Made by a program: the position numbers and the translations under genes
Origin: Leeuwenhoekiella sp. MAR_2009_132
GTDB taxonomy: Bacteria > Bacteroidota > Bacteroidia > Flavobacteriales > Flavobacteriaceae
Direction: 5' to 3'
Assembly: GCF_000687915.1 (NCBI RefSeq)
Contig: NZ_JHZY01000004.1
Coordinates: 1,312,001 to 1,376,000 of the forward strand
Length of the DNA stretch: 64,000 nucleotides
Part shown: positions 1 to 8,451 of the stretch, in pieces
How positions within the stretch are numbered: the stretch's first letter is position 1
How the letters are laid out: each line of letters begins with the position of its first letter
The notes under the pieces: generated by a model
The model's database searches: none
Told to the model about the DNA's origin: nothing
Seen by the model: only the letters and a program-made list of their open reading frames with translations

Positions 1-644
1 ACCCCTGCTCCCACGGCGGTAATAGTAGCAGGAATATTTAGAGGTGCAATACTACCCGAAATTATTCCTGTTGCCTCAATAGCCGTTGCTCTAATAACCG
101 GTTTTAAAGAATATCCCCCATTGCCCTGCTGCACAATAGACTTTTCAACATCAAAATCTAATACGATAGTGTAAAATACACCAGCCTCAAGCGTTTGATT
201 AAATTGAATTTTAAGACCAGATTGTTGGGCACTTGGAGTATCTAGAGGAAATGTTTCTCCGTCAACAACGACCGTATTATCATCTCCTAAGATTAATCGA
301 ACCTGACCTATAGATCCTGCAGGTACATCTTGATCTGCTAATAAAGCATAAGTACCACCCGTTAATTCTAGTAAATCATAAATTTTAGCTTCTGTATTTA
401 ATTCTAATTCTCCATCTACAAGAACATAATCATCATCTATTTCTATATTTTCAAAATCATCATTGTATTTTACAACAACAGATTCTACATCTACATAAAC
501 ATGATCATAATCTCCCGGAGCATCAACCATACGTATCGAAACTTGTGAAGTACCATTTACAGAATTATTATTTGTATCATCACTACATGAATTTAATCCC
601 AATAACGACAGTAGGACCAGGCTTATTTTTGCTATATTCTTCAT
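1..644 (-). CDS. DUF4382-type lipoprotein (3' end cut off by window edge)
   Basis: Reading the minus strand from the ATG at 644 gives an open frame that runs off the window start, so the C-terminus is missing. The first 20 residues form a lipoprotein signal ending L-N-S-C, with Cys20 as the acylated residue, followed by an acidic, Asn-rich linker. The next part starts with VSIRMVDAPGDYDHVYVDVE, the opening typical of DUF4382 domains, and continues as beta-strand-rich sequence with Asp-rich turns. DUF4382 proteins are secreted or surface lipoproteins of unknown function; this one is probably anchored in the outer membrane. It is divergent from the SDR gene at 790 across 145 bp. The family call is by recognition of the opening motif and is fairly secure; no function can be inferred. 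Confidence 0.75.
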   Translation of the reverse strand, partial: MKNIAKISLVLLSLLGLNSCSDDTNNNSVNGTSQVSIRMVDAPGDYDHVYVDVESVVVKYNDDFENIEIDDDYVLVDGELELNTEAKIYDLLELTGGTYALLADQDVPAGSIGQVRLILGDDNTVVVDGETFPLDTPSAQQSGLKIQFNQTLEAGVFYTIVLDFDVEKSIVQQGNGGYSLKPVIRATAIEATGIISGSIAPLNIPATITAVGAG

Positions 645-789
645 AGAATTTAATATTTAATGTGTTTCAATTATCCAAAAGTGTTGCAAATTCCTACAGA
701 ATTAAAATTTCTTAACGTCTGTTAACTAAGTTTAGCATTCTTTTAATAATCCTCTCTAAGAGAATCACCAACTTTATAATCAAAAAACT

Positions 790-1545
790 ATGTCAAACAA
801 AACAGCTCTAATAACCGGTGCTACTAGTGGAATAGGCGCCGCGACAGCACGCATTTTTGCCACAAACAATATTAATCTTGTTCTCTGCGGAAGAAGACAG
901 GATCGTCTTGAAGCACTACAGAAAGAGTTAAGTGAGCACGTAAAGGTACACACCCTAAGTTTTGATGTGAGAGATAAAGAGATCGTACAACAATCTATTA
1001 ATGGTTTGCCTATAGATTTTCAGCAAATAGATATTCTCATCAACAATGCAGGCAATGCCCATGGGTTAGACACTCTTCAAGATGGTAACACAGACGACTG
1101 GGATGCTATGCTAGATATAAACGTAAAAGGCTTACTTTATGTAAGCAATATGATTATCCCTAAGATGATTAAAGCAAATAGCGGACACATAATAAACATA
1201 GGCTCTACTGCCGCTAAAGAAGTGTATCCCAAAGGAAATGTTTATTGTGCCAGTAAACACGCTGTAGATGCAATAAATCAAGGAATGCGTATTGATTTGA
1301 ATGCTTATAACATTCGGGTAGGAGCAGTACATCCGGGAATGGTAGAAACCGAATTTAGTAAAGTACGTTTTAAAGGAGATGATGATAAAGCCAGCAAAGT
1401 CTATCAAGGATTTAAACCTTTACAAGCCGAAGATATTGCAGATATCATTCATTTTGTAGTTACCAGACCGTATCACGTTAATATTGCAGATCTGGTTGTA
1501 ATGAGTGTTGACCAGGCTTCAAGTACTGTAGTTAATAGAAATTAA
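790..1545 (+). CDS. SDR-family NAD(P)-dependent oxidoreductase (YdfG-like)
   Basis: A 251-residue classical short-chain dehydrogenase. It shows the dinucleotide-binding TGATSGIG at residues 9-16, the structural NNAG at 85-88, and the catalytic Ser139, Tyr152 and Lys156 (YCASK). GRR at 34-36, just after beta-2, suggests a preference for NADP. Length and motif spacing match the YdfG subgroup, which oxidises serine, 3-hydroxy acids or related small substrates, but the actual substrate cannot be read from sequence. It is cytoplasmic, with no signal peptide. The next gene starts 6 bp after the stop, so this gene probably leads an operon with the AlbA_2 protein and the phosphatase, which offer no clue to its substrate. 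Confidence 0.9.
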   Translation: MSNKTALITGATSGIGAATARIFATNNINLVLCGRRQDRLEALQKELSEHVKVHTLSFDVRDKEIVQQSINGLPIDFQQIDILINNAGNAHGLDTLQDGNTDDWDAMLDINVKGLLYVSNMIIPKMIKANSGHIINIGSTAAKEVYPKGNVYCASKHAVDAINQGMRIDLNAYNIRVGAVHPGMVETEFSKVRFKGDDDKASKVYQGFKPLQAEDIADIIHFVVTRPYHVNIADLVVMSVDQASSTVVNRN

Positions 1546-1551
1546 TAAGCC

Positions 1552-2688
1552 ATGATCAACAAACGCTTACTTATAAAAAACCTACTCGCACATAATGACG
1601 AGAACAGTTTTTATGATAAGAAGCGTAAAGTAGATATTGGTAATAAAGAAGGTAAAGCTAAATTTTTAAAACATGTTTGTGCGCTTTCTAACTCAAACCC
1701 TAAAAATAACAGCTATATCGTAATTGGTGTTGAAGATGAATCTAATGAGATTGTAGGTGTTCCATTCTTTGACGATAGTAAAATTCAGAATCTCATTAAT
1801 GCCTACTTAAATAATCCTCCTTTAGTTTCTTATGAAAATATACCGTTTCCGCATCTACCTCAAGATCTTGTGGTGGGCTTGGTCACCATTAAACCTAATA
1901 ATTTACTAACCTCTCTTAAGAAGAATATCTGGAAGTATTGGGGAGGAACGGTCTTTTACCGGGACGGAAGCATCTCTATGCCTAAATCTTTTAAAAGCGA
2001 ACTTCAAGATGTTAACAGTACCGTGGTTGCAGCTATAGAAAAGCACGCTAATAACAGTATTGAGCATACTTTAGACGGAGTTATTGATTTTATAAATGTG
2101 CGTCACGCAGATTTATTTACAGACTACAAGGTCTTTAAAGAGCAGTTTGTAGTTTGCTGGGCAGGTACAAAAAAAGTAATTAAAGGCAACACCTTTTACA
2201 GCAGAGTTGATATCGAGCTTATTAACGAGCAGGTACGCTTATTTTACTCTGCACTTGATGAGGTTTCTATCACCATGACAGATGATCAATTCTCTATTTT
2301 AGAATATGTTTTACTGGGTATTCAAAACAAGTTTAAATACTATCCTTTAGAAAAATTATCCATTTCTTTTAAAGAAAACGGCTCTTATGTAATTGATAGT
2401 AATCTGGTTTTTGAACCACCCATATTTGATAAGAAATTATTACATCATATTTATAATAACAATACAAGCATTCTCAATAAGGTTTTAGCGCATAAAGAAT
2501 TAAATAAAGGCGAACTTGAAGATTTGTATAATCTCCCGGCAACCTATCTAATTTGCTATCTAAACGGTTTTGAATCTGCCTTAGAAAAGCTTGAAAGTTT
2601 ACACCCTTTTTTGAAAAAATACGGCAGTAAGCTCTACAACGCATACAAAGAAAATTTACGAATCTTACGAAAAGTAAAATACAATTAA
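1552..2688 (+). CDS. AlbA_2 (Schlafen-type) domain protein
   Basis: A 378-residue cytoplasmic protein. The N-terminal ~140 residues resemble the AlbA_2/Schlafen-like domain: a K/E-rich start, then ALSNSNP around 45-51 and YIVIGVEDE, which is the usual ALANT...G.ivIGV.d core. Proteins with this domain are often labelled ATP-binding or putative transcriptional regulators, and the domain is linked to nucleic-acid binding. The rest (about 150-378) is not recognised; no GHKL ATPase or helix-turn-helix motif is visible. Its stop overlaps the start of the phosphatase gene by one base (TAATG), so the two are translationally coupled. A role in RNA or DNA binding, together with the phosphatase, is inference. 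Confidence 0.75.
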   Translation: MINKRLLIKNLLAHNDENSFYDKKRKVDIGNKEGKAKFLKHVCALSNSNPKNNSYIVIGVEDESNEIVGVPFFDDSKIQNLINAYLNNPPLVSYENIPFPHLPQDLVVGLVTIKPNNLLTSLKKNIWKYWGGTVFYRDGSISMPKSFKSELQDVNSTVVAAIEKHANNSIEHTLDGVIDFINVRHADLFTDYKVFKEQFVVCWAGTKKVIKGNTFYSRVDIELINEQVRLFYSALDEVSITMTDDQFSILEYVLLGIQNKFKYYPLEKLSISFKENGSYVIDSNLVFEPPIFDKKLLHHIYNNNTSILNKVLAHKELNKGELEDLYNLPATYLICYLNGFESALEKLESLHPFLKKYGSKLYNAYKENLRILRKVKYN

Positions 2689-3416
2689 TGACACGCACAC
2701 TTGCAATAGGCGATATTCACGGAGGCCTTAAAGGTTTAAAACAAGTACTTCAAAACGCAATGGTTTCAAAAGATGATTTACTCCTGTTTTTAGGTGATTA
2801 TGTTGATGGCTGGAGTGAAAGTGCTCAAACAGTAGACTTTCTTATATCACTATCAAAAAATCATAAATGCATCTTTATACGAGGTAATCACGATGATCTG
2901 GTTTATGACTGGCTAAAAACAAATAAACGCAATGAAATCTGGCTTAACCACGGCGGAAAAAGTACCATAGATTCTTATAAAGAATATTCTCAAGAGCAAA
3001 AAGCAGAACATCTTGAATTCTATAAAAATCTCGAAGATTACTATATAGACGATCAAAACCGAATGTTTGTACATGCAGGTTTTCAAAATCACAATGGTCC
3101 CGAACACGAGCACCACAAGACGGCATTCTACTGGGATCGTACCTTTTGGGAAATGGCCGTTGCCCTTGATAAAAATCTCAAAAAAGAAGATCTTGAATAC
3201 CCTAAACGCTTAACGCATCACAAAGAAATTTATATTGGTCATACACCCGTTACCAGAATAAATAGAGACATACCCACTCAAATGGCTAATGTGTGGAATG
3301 TAGATACCGGTGCAGCTTTTAAGGGAAAACTCTCAATCTTAGATGTTGATTCAAAACAATTTTGGCAAAGCGAACCTCTTTATAAATTATATCCTAACGA
3401 AGAAGGAAGAAATTAA
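2688..3416 (+). CDS. PPP-family metallophosphoesterase
   Basis: A 242-residue calcineurin-like phosphoesterase of the bacterial PPP (PrpA / ApaH-like) type. The signature motifs are in order: GDIHG (Asp9, His11), GDYVDG (Asp37), GNHD (Asn67, His68), then HAGF and IGHTPV for the remaining metal-binding histidines. These ligands form a di-metal centre that hydrolyses phosphoester bonds, either on Ser/Thr-phosphorylated proteins or on dinucleotides such as Ap4A. No signal peptide, so cytoplasmic. Its start overlaps the stop of the AlbA_2 gene, implying matched production. Substrate is unknown; PrpA-type protein phosphatase is the more general reading. Confidence 0.88.
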   Translation: MTRTLAIGDIHGGLKGLKQVLQNAMVSKDDLLLFLGDYVDGWSESAQTVDFLISLSKNHKCIFIRGNHDDLVYDWLKTNKRNEIWLNHGGKSTIDSYKEYSQEQKAEHLEFYKNLEDYYIDDQNRMFVHAGFQNHNGPEHEHHKTAFYWDRTFWEMAVALDKNLKKEDLEYPKRLTHHKEIYIGHTPVTRINRDIPTQMANVWNVDTGAAFKGKLSILDVDSKQFWQSEPLYKLYPNEEGRN

Positions 3417-3493
3417 AATGTTATTTTTCTGAAACAATAATAAGATTTCTGCTACTAACTAAAAAGAAGCATAAATCTGTAAAACAAGCAACT

Positions 3494-4624
3494 ATGGGAA
3501 TATTTGACACAATTAAAGAAAAACTGAGTCACGAATTCATAGATATTATTGAGTGGCTCGATTATACAGATGATACTATTGCGCACCGGTTTGAGCGCTA
3601 TCAAAACGAAATTAAAAACAACGCAAAACTCATTGTGCGTGAAGGTCAAACGGCCGTTTTTGTAAATGAAGGGCAGCTCGCAGATGTTTTTACTCCTGGC
3701 ACCTATACTTTAAATACGCAAAACCTTCCTATTCTATCTACTCTCAAAGGTTGGAAATATGGTTTTGACAGTCCGTTTAAAGCTGAGGTTTATTTTTTAA
3801 ACACCCATTTATTTACAGACGAAAAATGGGGAACAAAAAACCCAATTACACTTAGCGATGACCGTTTTGGTCTGGTAGAAATACGCGCTTTTGGGACGTA
3901 TGCTTTCCGTATAAATGACGCCGGAAAATTCATTAAAGACATTGTAGGTACAGATAATAATTTTACAAACTTTGAAATTAATGAACACCTAAAAAGTCTA
4001 ATCGCCACGCGCTTTACAGATACTGTAGGCGAAGCAAAACTACCTATAGAATTATACGCGGCTAACACCACAGAACTATCAGAAACCTGCAAAGAAGTAA
4101 TGCAGCCCGAATTTTTAAGTGTGGGTATTTCACTAGAAAAATTCTACATCGAGAACGTCTCAATGCCCGAAGAGCTTAAAAAAGAAATCTTTGAGTACAG
4201 CCGTATAGATAAACTTGATCTTGACAAGCTAACTAAGTTTAAAACAGCAAAAGCTATTGAAGCTGCTGCAAATAACGAAGGGGGCACCGCAGGGACAGGC
4301 ATGGGTATGGGCATGGGTTTTGCTTTAGCGCAACAAATGGGTGGCGCGATGATGGGTGGCACACCACAAGCAGCAAGACAACCACAAGCCGCAGCAACGC
4401 CGCCTCCAATGCCGGTTGCAACTCAATATTTTTATGCGCACAACAGCCAGCAGCAAGGCCCTGTAAGTTTTGAACAGTTACAGGCACTCTTTGCTTCACG
4501 TACGATTAACAGAGATTCTTTAATCTGGAAACAAGGTTTAACAGAATGGAAAGCTTTACAGGAAATAGAAGAGCTTAAATCATTTCTAGGCGGAAACACA
4601 CCTCCTCCATTACCCGGAGTTTAA
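3494..4624 (+). CDS. SPFH-domain protein with C-terminal GYF_2 domain
   Basis: A 376-residue protein. About residues 30-235 form an SPFH (band-7/stomatin-like, YdjI 'virion core' type) domain, including the REGQTAVFVNEGQ segment and the long mixed beta/alpha body. A Gly/Met-rich linker (about 258-285) and a Pro/Ala stretch follow. The last ~55 residues are a GYF_2 domain: YFYAHNSQQQGPVSFEQL then LIWKQGLTEWKAL, a fold that binds proline-rich or partner peptides. No clear transmembrane helix, so membrane attachment would be peripheral. The zinc-ribbon membrane protein follows 20 bp downstream, a pairing suggesting the two work together at the membrane, possibly as a scaffold. Function is not established. 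Confidence 0.85.
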   Translation: MGIFDTIKEKLSHEFIDIIEWLDYTDDTIAHRFERYQNEIKNNAKLIVREGQTAVFVNEGQLADVFTPGTYTLNTQNLPILSTLKGWKYGFDSPFKAEVYFLNTHLFTDEKWGTKNPITLSDDRFGLVEIRAFGTYAFRINDAGKFIKDIVGTDNNFTNFEINEHLKSLIATRFTDTVGEAKLPIELYAANTTELSETCKEVMQPEFLSVGISLEKFYIENVSMPEELKKEIFEYSRIDKLDLDKLTKFKTAKAIEAAANNEGGTAGTGMGMGMGFALAQQMGGAMMGGTPQAARQPQAAATPPPMPVATQYFYAHNSQQQGPVSFEQLQALFASRTINRDSLIWKQGLTEWKALQEIEELKSFLGGNTPPPLPGV

Positions 4625-4644
4625 TTTAAAGTAGCACTTACAGC

Positions 4645-5739
4645 GTGTCTGAACCCACTATTTTAAAATCTGAAATTAAAAAAGCCTGTAAAAATTGTGG
4701 TGCCGAACTTAAATATAAGCCCGGCACCACAAGTATTATCTGTGAATATTGTGGTCACGAAGAGCAAATAAATCTAGACACAGATCCTATTAAAGAATTA
4801 CCCCTTAGACAGTATTTACAGGGTCAAGGCAACCAGGCAAACAGCGAAGAGATAAGCATTCTGCATTGTAAAAATTGTGGCGCAAATCAGCACGTAGAAG
4901 AAAATTATAAATCACTACACTGCGTGTACTGCGGCACGCCGCTTATTCGGGAAGATGCAAAAACCGAGCAATGGATATTACCCGGAGCTGTATTGCCTTT
5001 TCAACTTACACAACAGCAAGCCATTTTACGCTTTAAAAAATGGGTTAATGGGTTATGGTGGGCGCCAGACGATTTAAAAAAAGCCACACTAGATCCTCAA
5101 TTTACTAAAGGTTTGTATTTACCCTATTGGACCTTTGATGCCCAACTCTACGGAAATTACAGCGGTATGCGAGGTGATTATTATTATGAAACCCAATCGT
5201 ACAAAGACAGTAACGGAAAGAGACAAACCCGAAGGGTGCGTAAAACCAGATGGACACCGGCAAGCGGTTCTATTAAAGGTTTTATAGACGACACCTTAAT
5301 AAGTGCATCAAAGCAACATACCGGTAAAGTTCCAGGAGGTGTATCGTTGTGGGATTTAAAAAAGCTACAACCCTTTGAAAGCGGTTTTTTATCTGGTTTT
5401 GTTACTGAAAAATATACCATTCCTCTAAAAAATGGTCATTTGCAATCACAGGAAGAAATGCGCAGTATTGCAAACAGCTGGGCGCGACGTGACATTGGCG
5501 GAGACGAGCAACAAATAAGCAACCTCGATATAAATCTCGAGGAAGAAACGTTTAAGCACATTTTACTCCCAGTTTACATAAGCGCGTACCGCTATAAGAA
5601 TAAGGAGTACAGCTTTTTTGTAAACGGAGAAAACGGAAGCATCTCCGGAAAACGACCTTATTCATTCTGGAAAATATTTCTGACTATACTTGCAGTACTC
5701 CTTATTTTTGGGGTGGTTTATTTGTTTGCCGGAAAATAA
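4645..5739 (+). CDS. Double zinc-ribbon membrane protein
   Basis: A 364-residue protein starting at GTG 4645. Two zinc ribbons are visible: Cys15/Cys18 with Cys33/Cys36, and Cys75/Cys78 with Cys93/Cys96. The middle (about 105-330) is Trp/Tyr-rich and matches proteins often labelled 'TFIIB-type zinc finger' or, misleadingly, 'primosomal protein N''/helicase; I see no Walker or helicase motifs, so that label should not be used. A single transmembrane helix closes the protein (FLTILAVLLIFGVVYLFAG). The bulk is therefore likely cytoplasmic and tail-anchored. It follows the SPFH-GYF gene by 20 bp and is probably its partner. Role unknown; membrane-stress scaffold is a guess. Confidence 0.8.
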   Translation: MSEPTILKSEIKKACKNCGAELKYKPGTTSIICEYCGHEEQINLDTDPIKELPLRQYLQGQGNQANSEEISILHCKNCGANQHVEENYKSLHCVYCGTPLIREDAKTEQWILPGAVLPFQLTQQQAILRFKKWVNGLWWAPDDLKKATLDPQFTKGLYLPYWTFDAQLYGNYSGMRGDYYYETQSYKDSNGKRQTRRVRKTRWTPASGSIKGFIDDTLISASKQHTGKVPGGVSLWDLKKLQPFESGFLSGFVTEKYTIPLKNGHLQSQEEMRSIANSWARRDIGGDEQQISNLDINLEEETFKHILLPVYISAYRYKNKEYSFFVNGENGSISGKRPYSFWKIFLTILAVLLIFGVVYLFAGK

Positions 5740-5778
5740 AGGATATAGATGGTTATAACTTATAATTTAATTGGCGTT

Positions 5779-5848
5779 TGTCAATCTGAGCGTGTCAAAG
5801 ACCATTCGACAAAGAATTTACTAAACTTCGACAAGCTCAGTTTGACCT
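5779..5848. repeat. Short dispersed-type inverted repeat
   Basis: In the 159-bp gap between convergent genes, gtcaatctgagcgtgtcaaag (from 5780) is an imperfect inverted match to cttcgacaagctcagtttgac (to 5847); 18 of 21 positions pair. Similar 'TCAGxCTGAGC...GTCGAAG' elements are often seen between convergent genes in flavobacterial genomes, so this is probably one member of a dispersed family. It may also act as a bidirectional terminator, although neither arm is followed by a good T-run. Only one copy was noticed in this window. Confidence 0.6.
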
Positions 5849-5898
5849 TATATTTCAATTTTTAGACAACCACAAGAGTTGACCTTATAGTTTATGCA

Positions 5899-7452
5899 TT
5901 ATAAATCAAACTTTATTCCCTGCGCAAGCGGAAGTTCTGTAGTATAATTAATCGTATTCGTCTGACGGCGCATATACACCTTCCAGGCATCAGAACCGCT
6001 TTCACGACCGCCACCGGTTTCTTTCTCCCCTCCAAAAGCTCCGCCTATTTCGGCTCCGCTGGTTCCTATATTTACATTTGCGATACCACAATCACTACCC
6101 ATTACACTCAAGAATCGTTCTGCTTCGCGCAAATTGTTTGTCATTATAGCAGAAGAAAGACCCTGGCGCACTCCGTTTTGTAAATCAATTGCCTGTTCTA
6201 CGTTTCCGCTGTATTTCATAATATATAGAATGGGTGCAAAAGTCTCGTGCTGTACAATTTCAAAATGATTCTCAGCTTCGGCAATTGCAGGTTTTACATA
6301 ACAACCACTTTCAAAACCTTCACCATCTAGCACTCCGCCTTCAACTAAAATGCTTCCACCTTCTTGAACTACTTTTTCTAAAGCCTTTTGATAATTCTTA
6401 ACCGCATCAGTATCTATTAAAGGTCCTACGTGGTTTTTTTCATCTAAAGGATTTCCTATTCGCAATTGCTTATAAGCAGCAACAATGGCATTTTTTACCT
6501 TATCGTATATACTTTCATGAATAATTAATCTACGTGTAGAGGTACAACGCTGACCGGCAGTACCTACTGCGCCAAAAACAGCTCCAATAACCGTCATTTT
6601 TAAATCAGAATCCGGGGTTACAATTATGGCATTGTTTCCGCCTAACTCTAAAAGTGATTTACCCAGACGTGCGCCCACGGTTTGCGCAACCTGTTTTCCC
6701 ATTCGGGTAGAACCAGTAGCAGAAATAAGCGGTACGCGCTCATCTTGAGTCATCAGTTCACCTACTTTATAGTTTCCATTTATCAAACACGAAATACCTT
6801 CAGGCAACTTATTTTTAGCAAAAACACGAGCTGCAATTTTTTGACAGGCAACACCGGTAAGCGGCGTTTTTTCTGAAGGTTTCCAGATGGCAACATCACC
6901 ACACACCCAGGCTAAAGCTGTGTTCCAAGCCCATACTGCTACCGGAAAATTAAATGCTGAAATAATACCGACAATTCCTAATGGGTGATATTGCTCATAC
7001 ATACGATGACCGGGACGCTCACTGTGCATTGTTAAGCCATGTAATTGACGGGAAAGTCCCACAGCAAAATCACAGATATCTATCATTTCCTGCACTTCTC
7101 CCAGCCCTTCCTGATAGCTTTTTCCCATCTCATAAGAAACCAGTTTACCTAAAGGTTCTTTTAAGCGTCGTAACTCTTCATTAAATTGACGAACAATATC
7201 TCCGCGCAAAGGTGCGGGCATAGTACGCCATGTTTTAAAGGCTTCCTGTGCTTTTAGAACCACCTGCTCATACTCTTCGGGAGTAGTTTGTGTAACGCTT
7301 GCTATGGTAGCACCATCAACCGGTGAGATTGAATCAAATGCTTCTCCTTTGCTTGAGGACTCAGAGCCCGTTGATGTCCCGGGATTTTCACGCATTATTT
7401 CTAAGGCTTTAAGCGCATCATCAATTGCAGTGTTTATTTGGTTTTTAGCCAT
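5899..7452 (-). CDS. Aldehyde dehydrogenase, ALDH7/antiquitin-like
   Basis: A 517-residue NAD(P)-dependent aldehyde dehydrogenase. The catalytic Cys303 sits in GQRCTSTRR and the general-base Glu in LLELGGNNA; both, and the NVNIGTSGAEIGGAFGGEKE tail segment, are typical of ALDH7 (antiquitin, 2-aminoadipate-semialdehyde dehydrogenase, bacterial AmaB). This type oxidises 2-aminoadipate semialdehyde to 2-aminoadipate in lysine degradation and also general aldehydes. It lies 140 bp downstream of the 3-hydroxyanthranilate dioxygenase gene on the same strand, with a terminator between, so the two need not be co-transcribed. The neighbour might suggest 2-aminomuconate-semialdehyde dehydrogenase, but the motifs fit ALDH7 better. 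Confidence 0.85.
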   Translation of the reverse strand: MAKNQINTAIDDALKALEIMRENPGTSTGSESSSKGEAFDSISPVDGATIASVTQTTPEEYEQVVLKAQEAFKTWRTMPAPLRGDIVRQFNEELRRLKEPLGKLVSYEMGKSYQEGLGEVQEMIDICDFAVGLSRQLHGLTMHSERPGHRMYEQYHPLGIVGIISAFNFPVAVWAWNTALAWVCGDVAIWKPSEKTPLTGVACQKIAARVFAKNKLPEGISCLINGNYKVGELMTQDERVPLISATGSTRMGKQVAQTVGARLGKSLLELGGNNAIIVTPDSDLKMTVIGAVFGAVGTAGQRCTSTRRLIIHESIYDKVKNAIVAAYKQLRIGNPLDEKNHVGPLIDTDAVKNYQKALEKVVQEGGSILVEGGVLDGEGFESGCYVKPAIAEAENHFEIVQHETFAPILYIMKYSGNVEQAIDLQNGVRQGLSSAIMTNNLREAERFLSVMGSDCGIANVNIGTSGAEIGGAFGGEKETGGGRESGSDAWKVYMRRQTNTINYTTELPLAQGIKFDL

Positions 7453-7551
7453 TATATTGTGTTTTTCTAATTAAATGTATTTGATATCTGCCAAGTTACT
7501 AAATCAATTAAGGGTTTTAAAGTATTTATTAGCAGATTCATAAAATAAAAA

Positions 7552-7569
7552 GTGCGCCCTTGAGCGCAC
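7552..7569 (-). terminator. Terminator of 3-hydroxyanthranilate dioxygenase gene
   Basis: Perfect 6-bp arms gtgcgc / gcgcac around a 6-nt loop, followed on the minus strand by a T-rich run (complement of ataaaataaaaa). It lies 23 bp after the dioxygenase stop and separates it from the aldehyde dehydrogenase gene. Confidence 0.7.
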
Positions 7570-7592
7570 GTATTATACTGTTTATATTGACT

Positions 7593-8126
7593 TTATTCTG
7601 TAAATCTGGGATCTGCTTCCATCACAGTACCGCAAGCATCGCAAGTGCGTAATTCTTTGCTTCCATAGAACGCTTTAAAGTGCTTTAAAAAATCTGTTTC
7701 AATATCATTGAGCGGAAAATACACTTCATATAATTTGTGATTGCAGTTATCACAGAACCATAATAAACCGTCTTTACCCTCTAAATGTGCACGCTTACGT
7801 TCTACCACTAACCCTATAGATCCTTCTTTGCGCACCGGCGAATGTGGCACTTTTGCAGGGTGCAAATACATATCTCCGGGTCCCAGTTTCATCGTACGCT
7901 TTTTACCTTCATCCTGTACGTGAACTTCAATCTCACCTTCTAACTGATAGAAAAGCTCTTCGGTTTCATTATAATGATAGTCTTTACGTGCGTTGGGTCC
8001 TGCGACCACCATAACAATATAGTCGTCTGCCTCTTTATAAAGATTTTTATTTCCTACGGGAGGTTTTAAAAGATCGCGGTTTTCTTCAACCCATTGTGTA
8101 AGGTTGAACGGTTTTGCAATAGCCAT
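7593..8126 (-). CDS. nbaC: 3-hydroxyanthranilate 3,4-dioxygenase
   Basis: A 177-residue cupin dioxygenase that opens 3-hydroxyanthranilate to 2-amino-3-carboxymuconate semialdehyde, a step of the kynurenine route from tryptophan to quinolinate/NAD or to full degradation. I place the start at ATG 8126 (MAIAKPF); the open frame extends to 8222 but only through non-conserved sequence. With this start the iron ligands are His51, Glu57 and His95, the substrate-binding residues Arg47, Arg99 and Glu110, and the second metal site Cys125, Cys128, Cys162 and Cys165, the same numbering as the characterised Cupriavidus enzyme. No other kynurenine-pathway gene is seen in the window. The duplicated repeat begins about 70 bp upstream. 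Confidence 0.95.
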   Translation of the reverse strand: MAIAKPFNLTQWVEENRDLLKPPVGNKNLYKEADDYIVMVVAGPNARKDYHYNETEELFYQLEGEIEVHVQDEGKKRTMKLGPGDMYLHPAKVPHSPVRKEGSIGLVVERKRAHLEGKDGLLWFCDNCNHKLYEVYFPLNDIETDFLKHFKAFYGSKELRTCDACGTVMEADPRFTE

Positions 8127-8379
8127 AACAAAGTGTTTAAAGCTAAAATTACAATTTTCTAAAAGATCTCGCTGTGTCTTATTAATGCATCTAAAAAGAA
8201 AACCTCTGAAGCATACAAGCAACAGAGGTTATCGAAAAATTGATAAATCCCACACTGTGGGTAAAAGCGAAACAGCAGGCCCCCGCCCGCTGCATCTAAC
8301 ATAACAAAACCAACTTAAAGTCTTCGAGTTTGTAAATGTTTTAAATATTGTAATTGAATTGGTTTCTGTGGGGGATTTT

Positions 8380-8394
8380 AAAACCGGGGGTTTT
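8380..8394 (-). terminator. Terminator of CAP lipoprotein gene, copy A
   Basis: aaaacc / ggtttt arms around ggg, with T-runs on both sides. It lies about 58 bp past the stop of the copy A CAP gene. The same structure with one more G occurs in copy B at 10875-10890. Confidence 0.5.
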
Positions 8395-8414
8395 TTAAGG
8401 TTAAATAAACAATT

Positions 8415-8450
8415 ATGATTTGGGGTATGATTTGGGGTATGATTTGGGGT
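8415..8450 (-). repeat. 12-mer tandem repeat, 3 units (copy A)
   Basis: Three exact head-to-tail copies of atgatttggggt (minus strand accccaaatcat) end one base from the CAP gene stop codon. The same motif, ccccaaatcATG, also forms the start of the CAP gene. Copy B has four units at 10911-10958. Confidence 0.95.
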
Positions 8451-8451
8451 C

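Noticed and set aside
4645..5739. 'Primosomal protein N'/superfamily II helicase' label for the zinc-ribbon protein.
   Set aside because: No Walker or helicase motif; only zinc ribbons and a C-terminal membrane helix.
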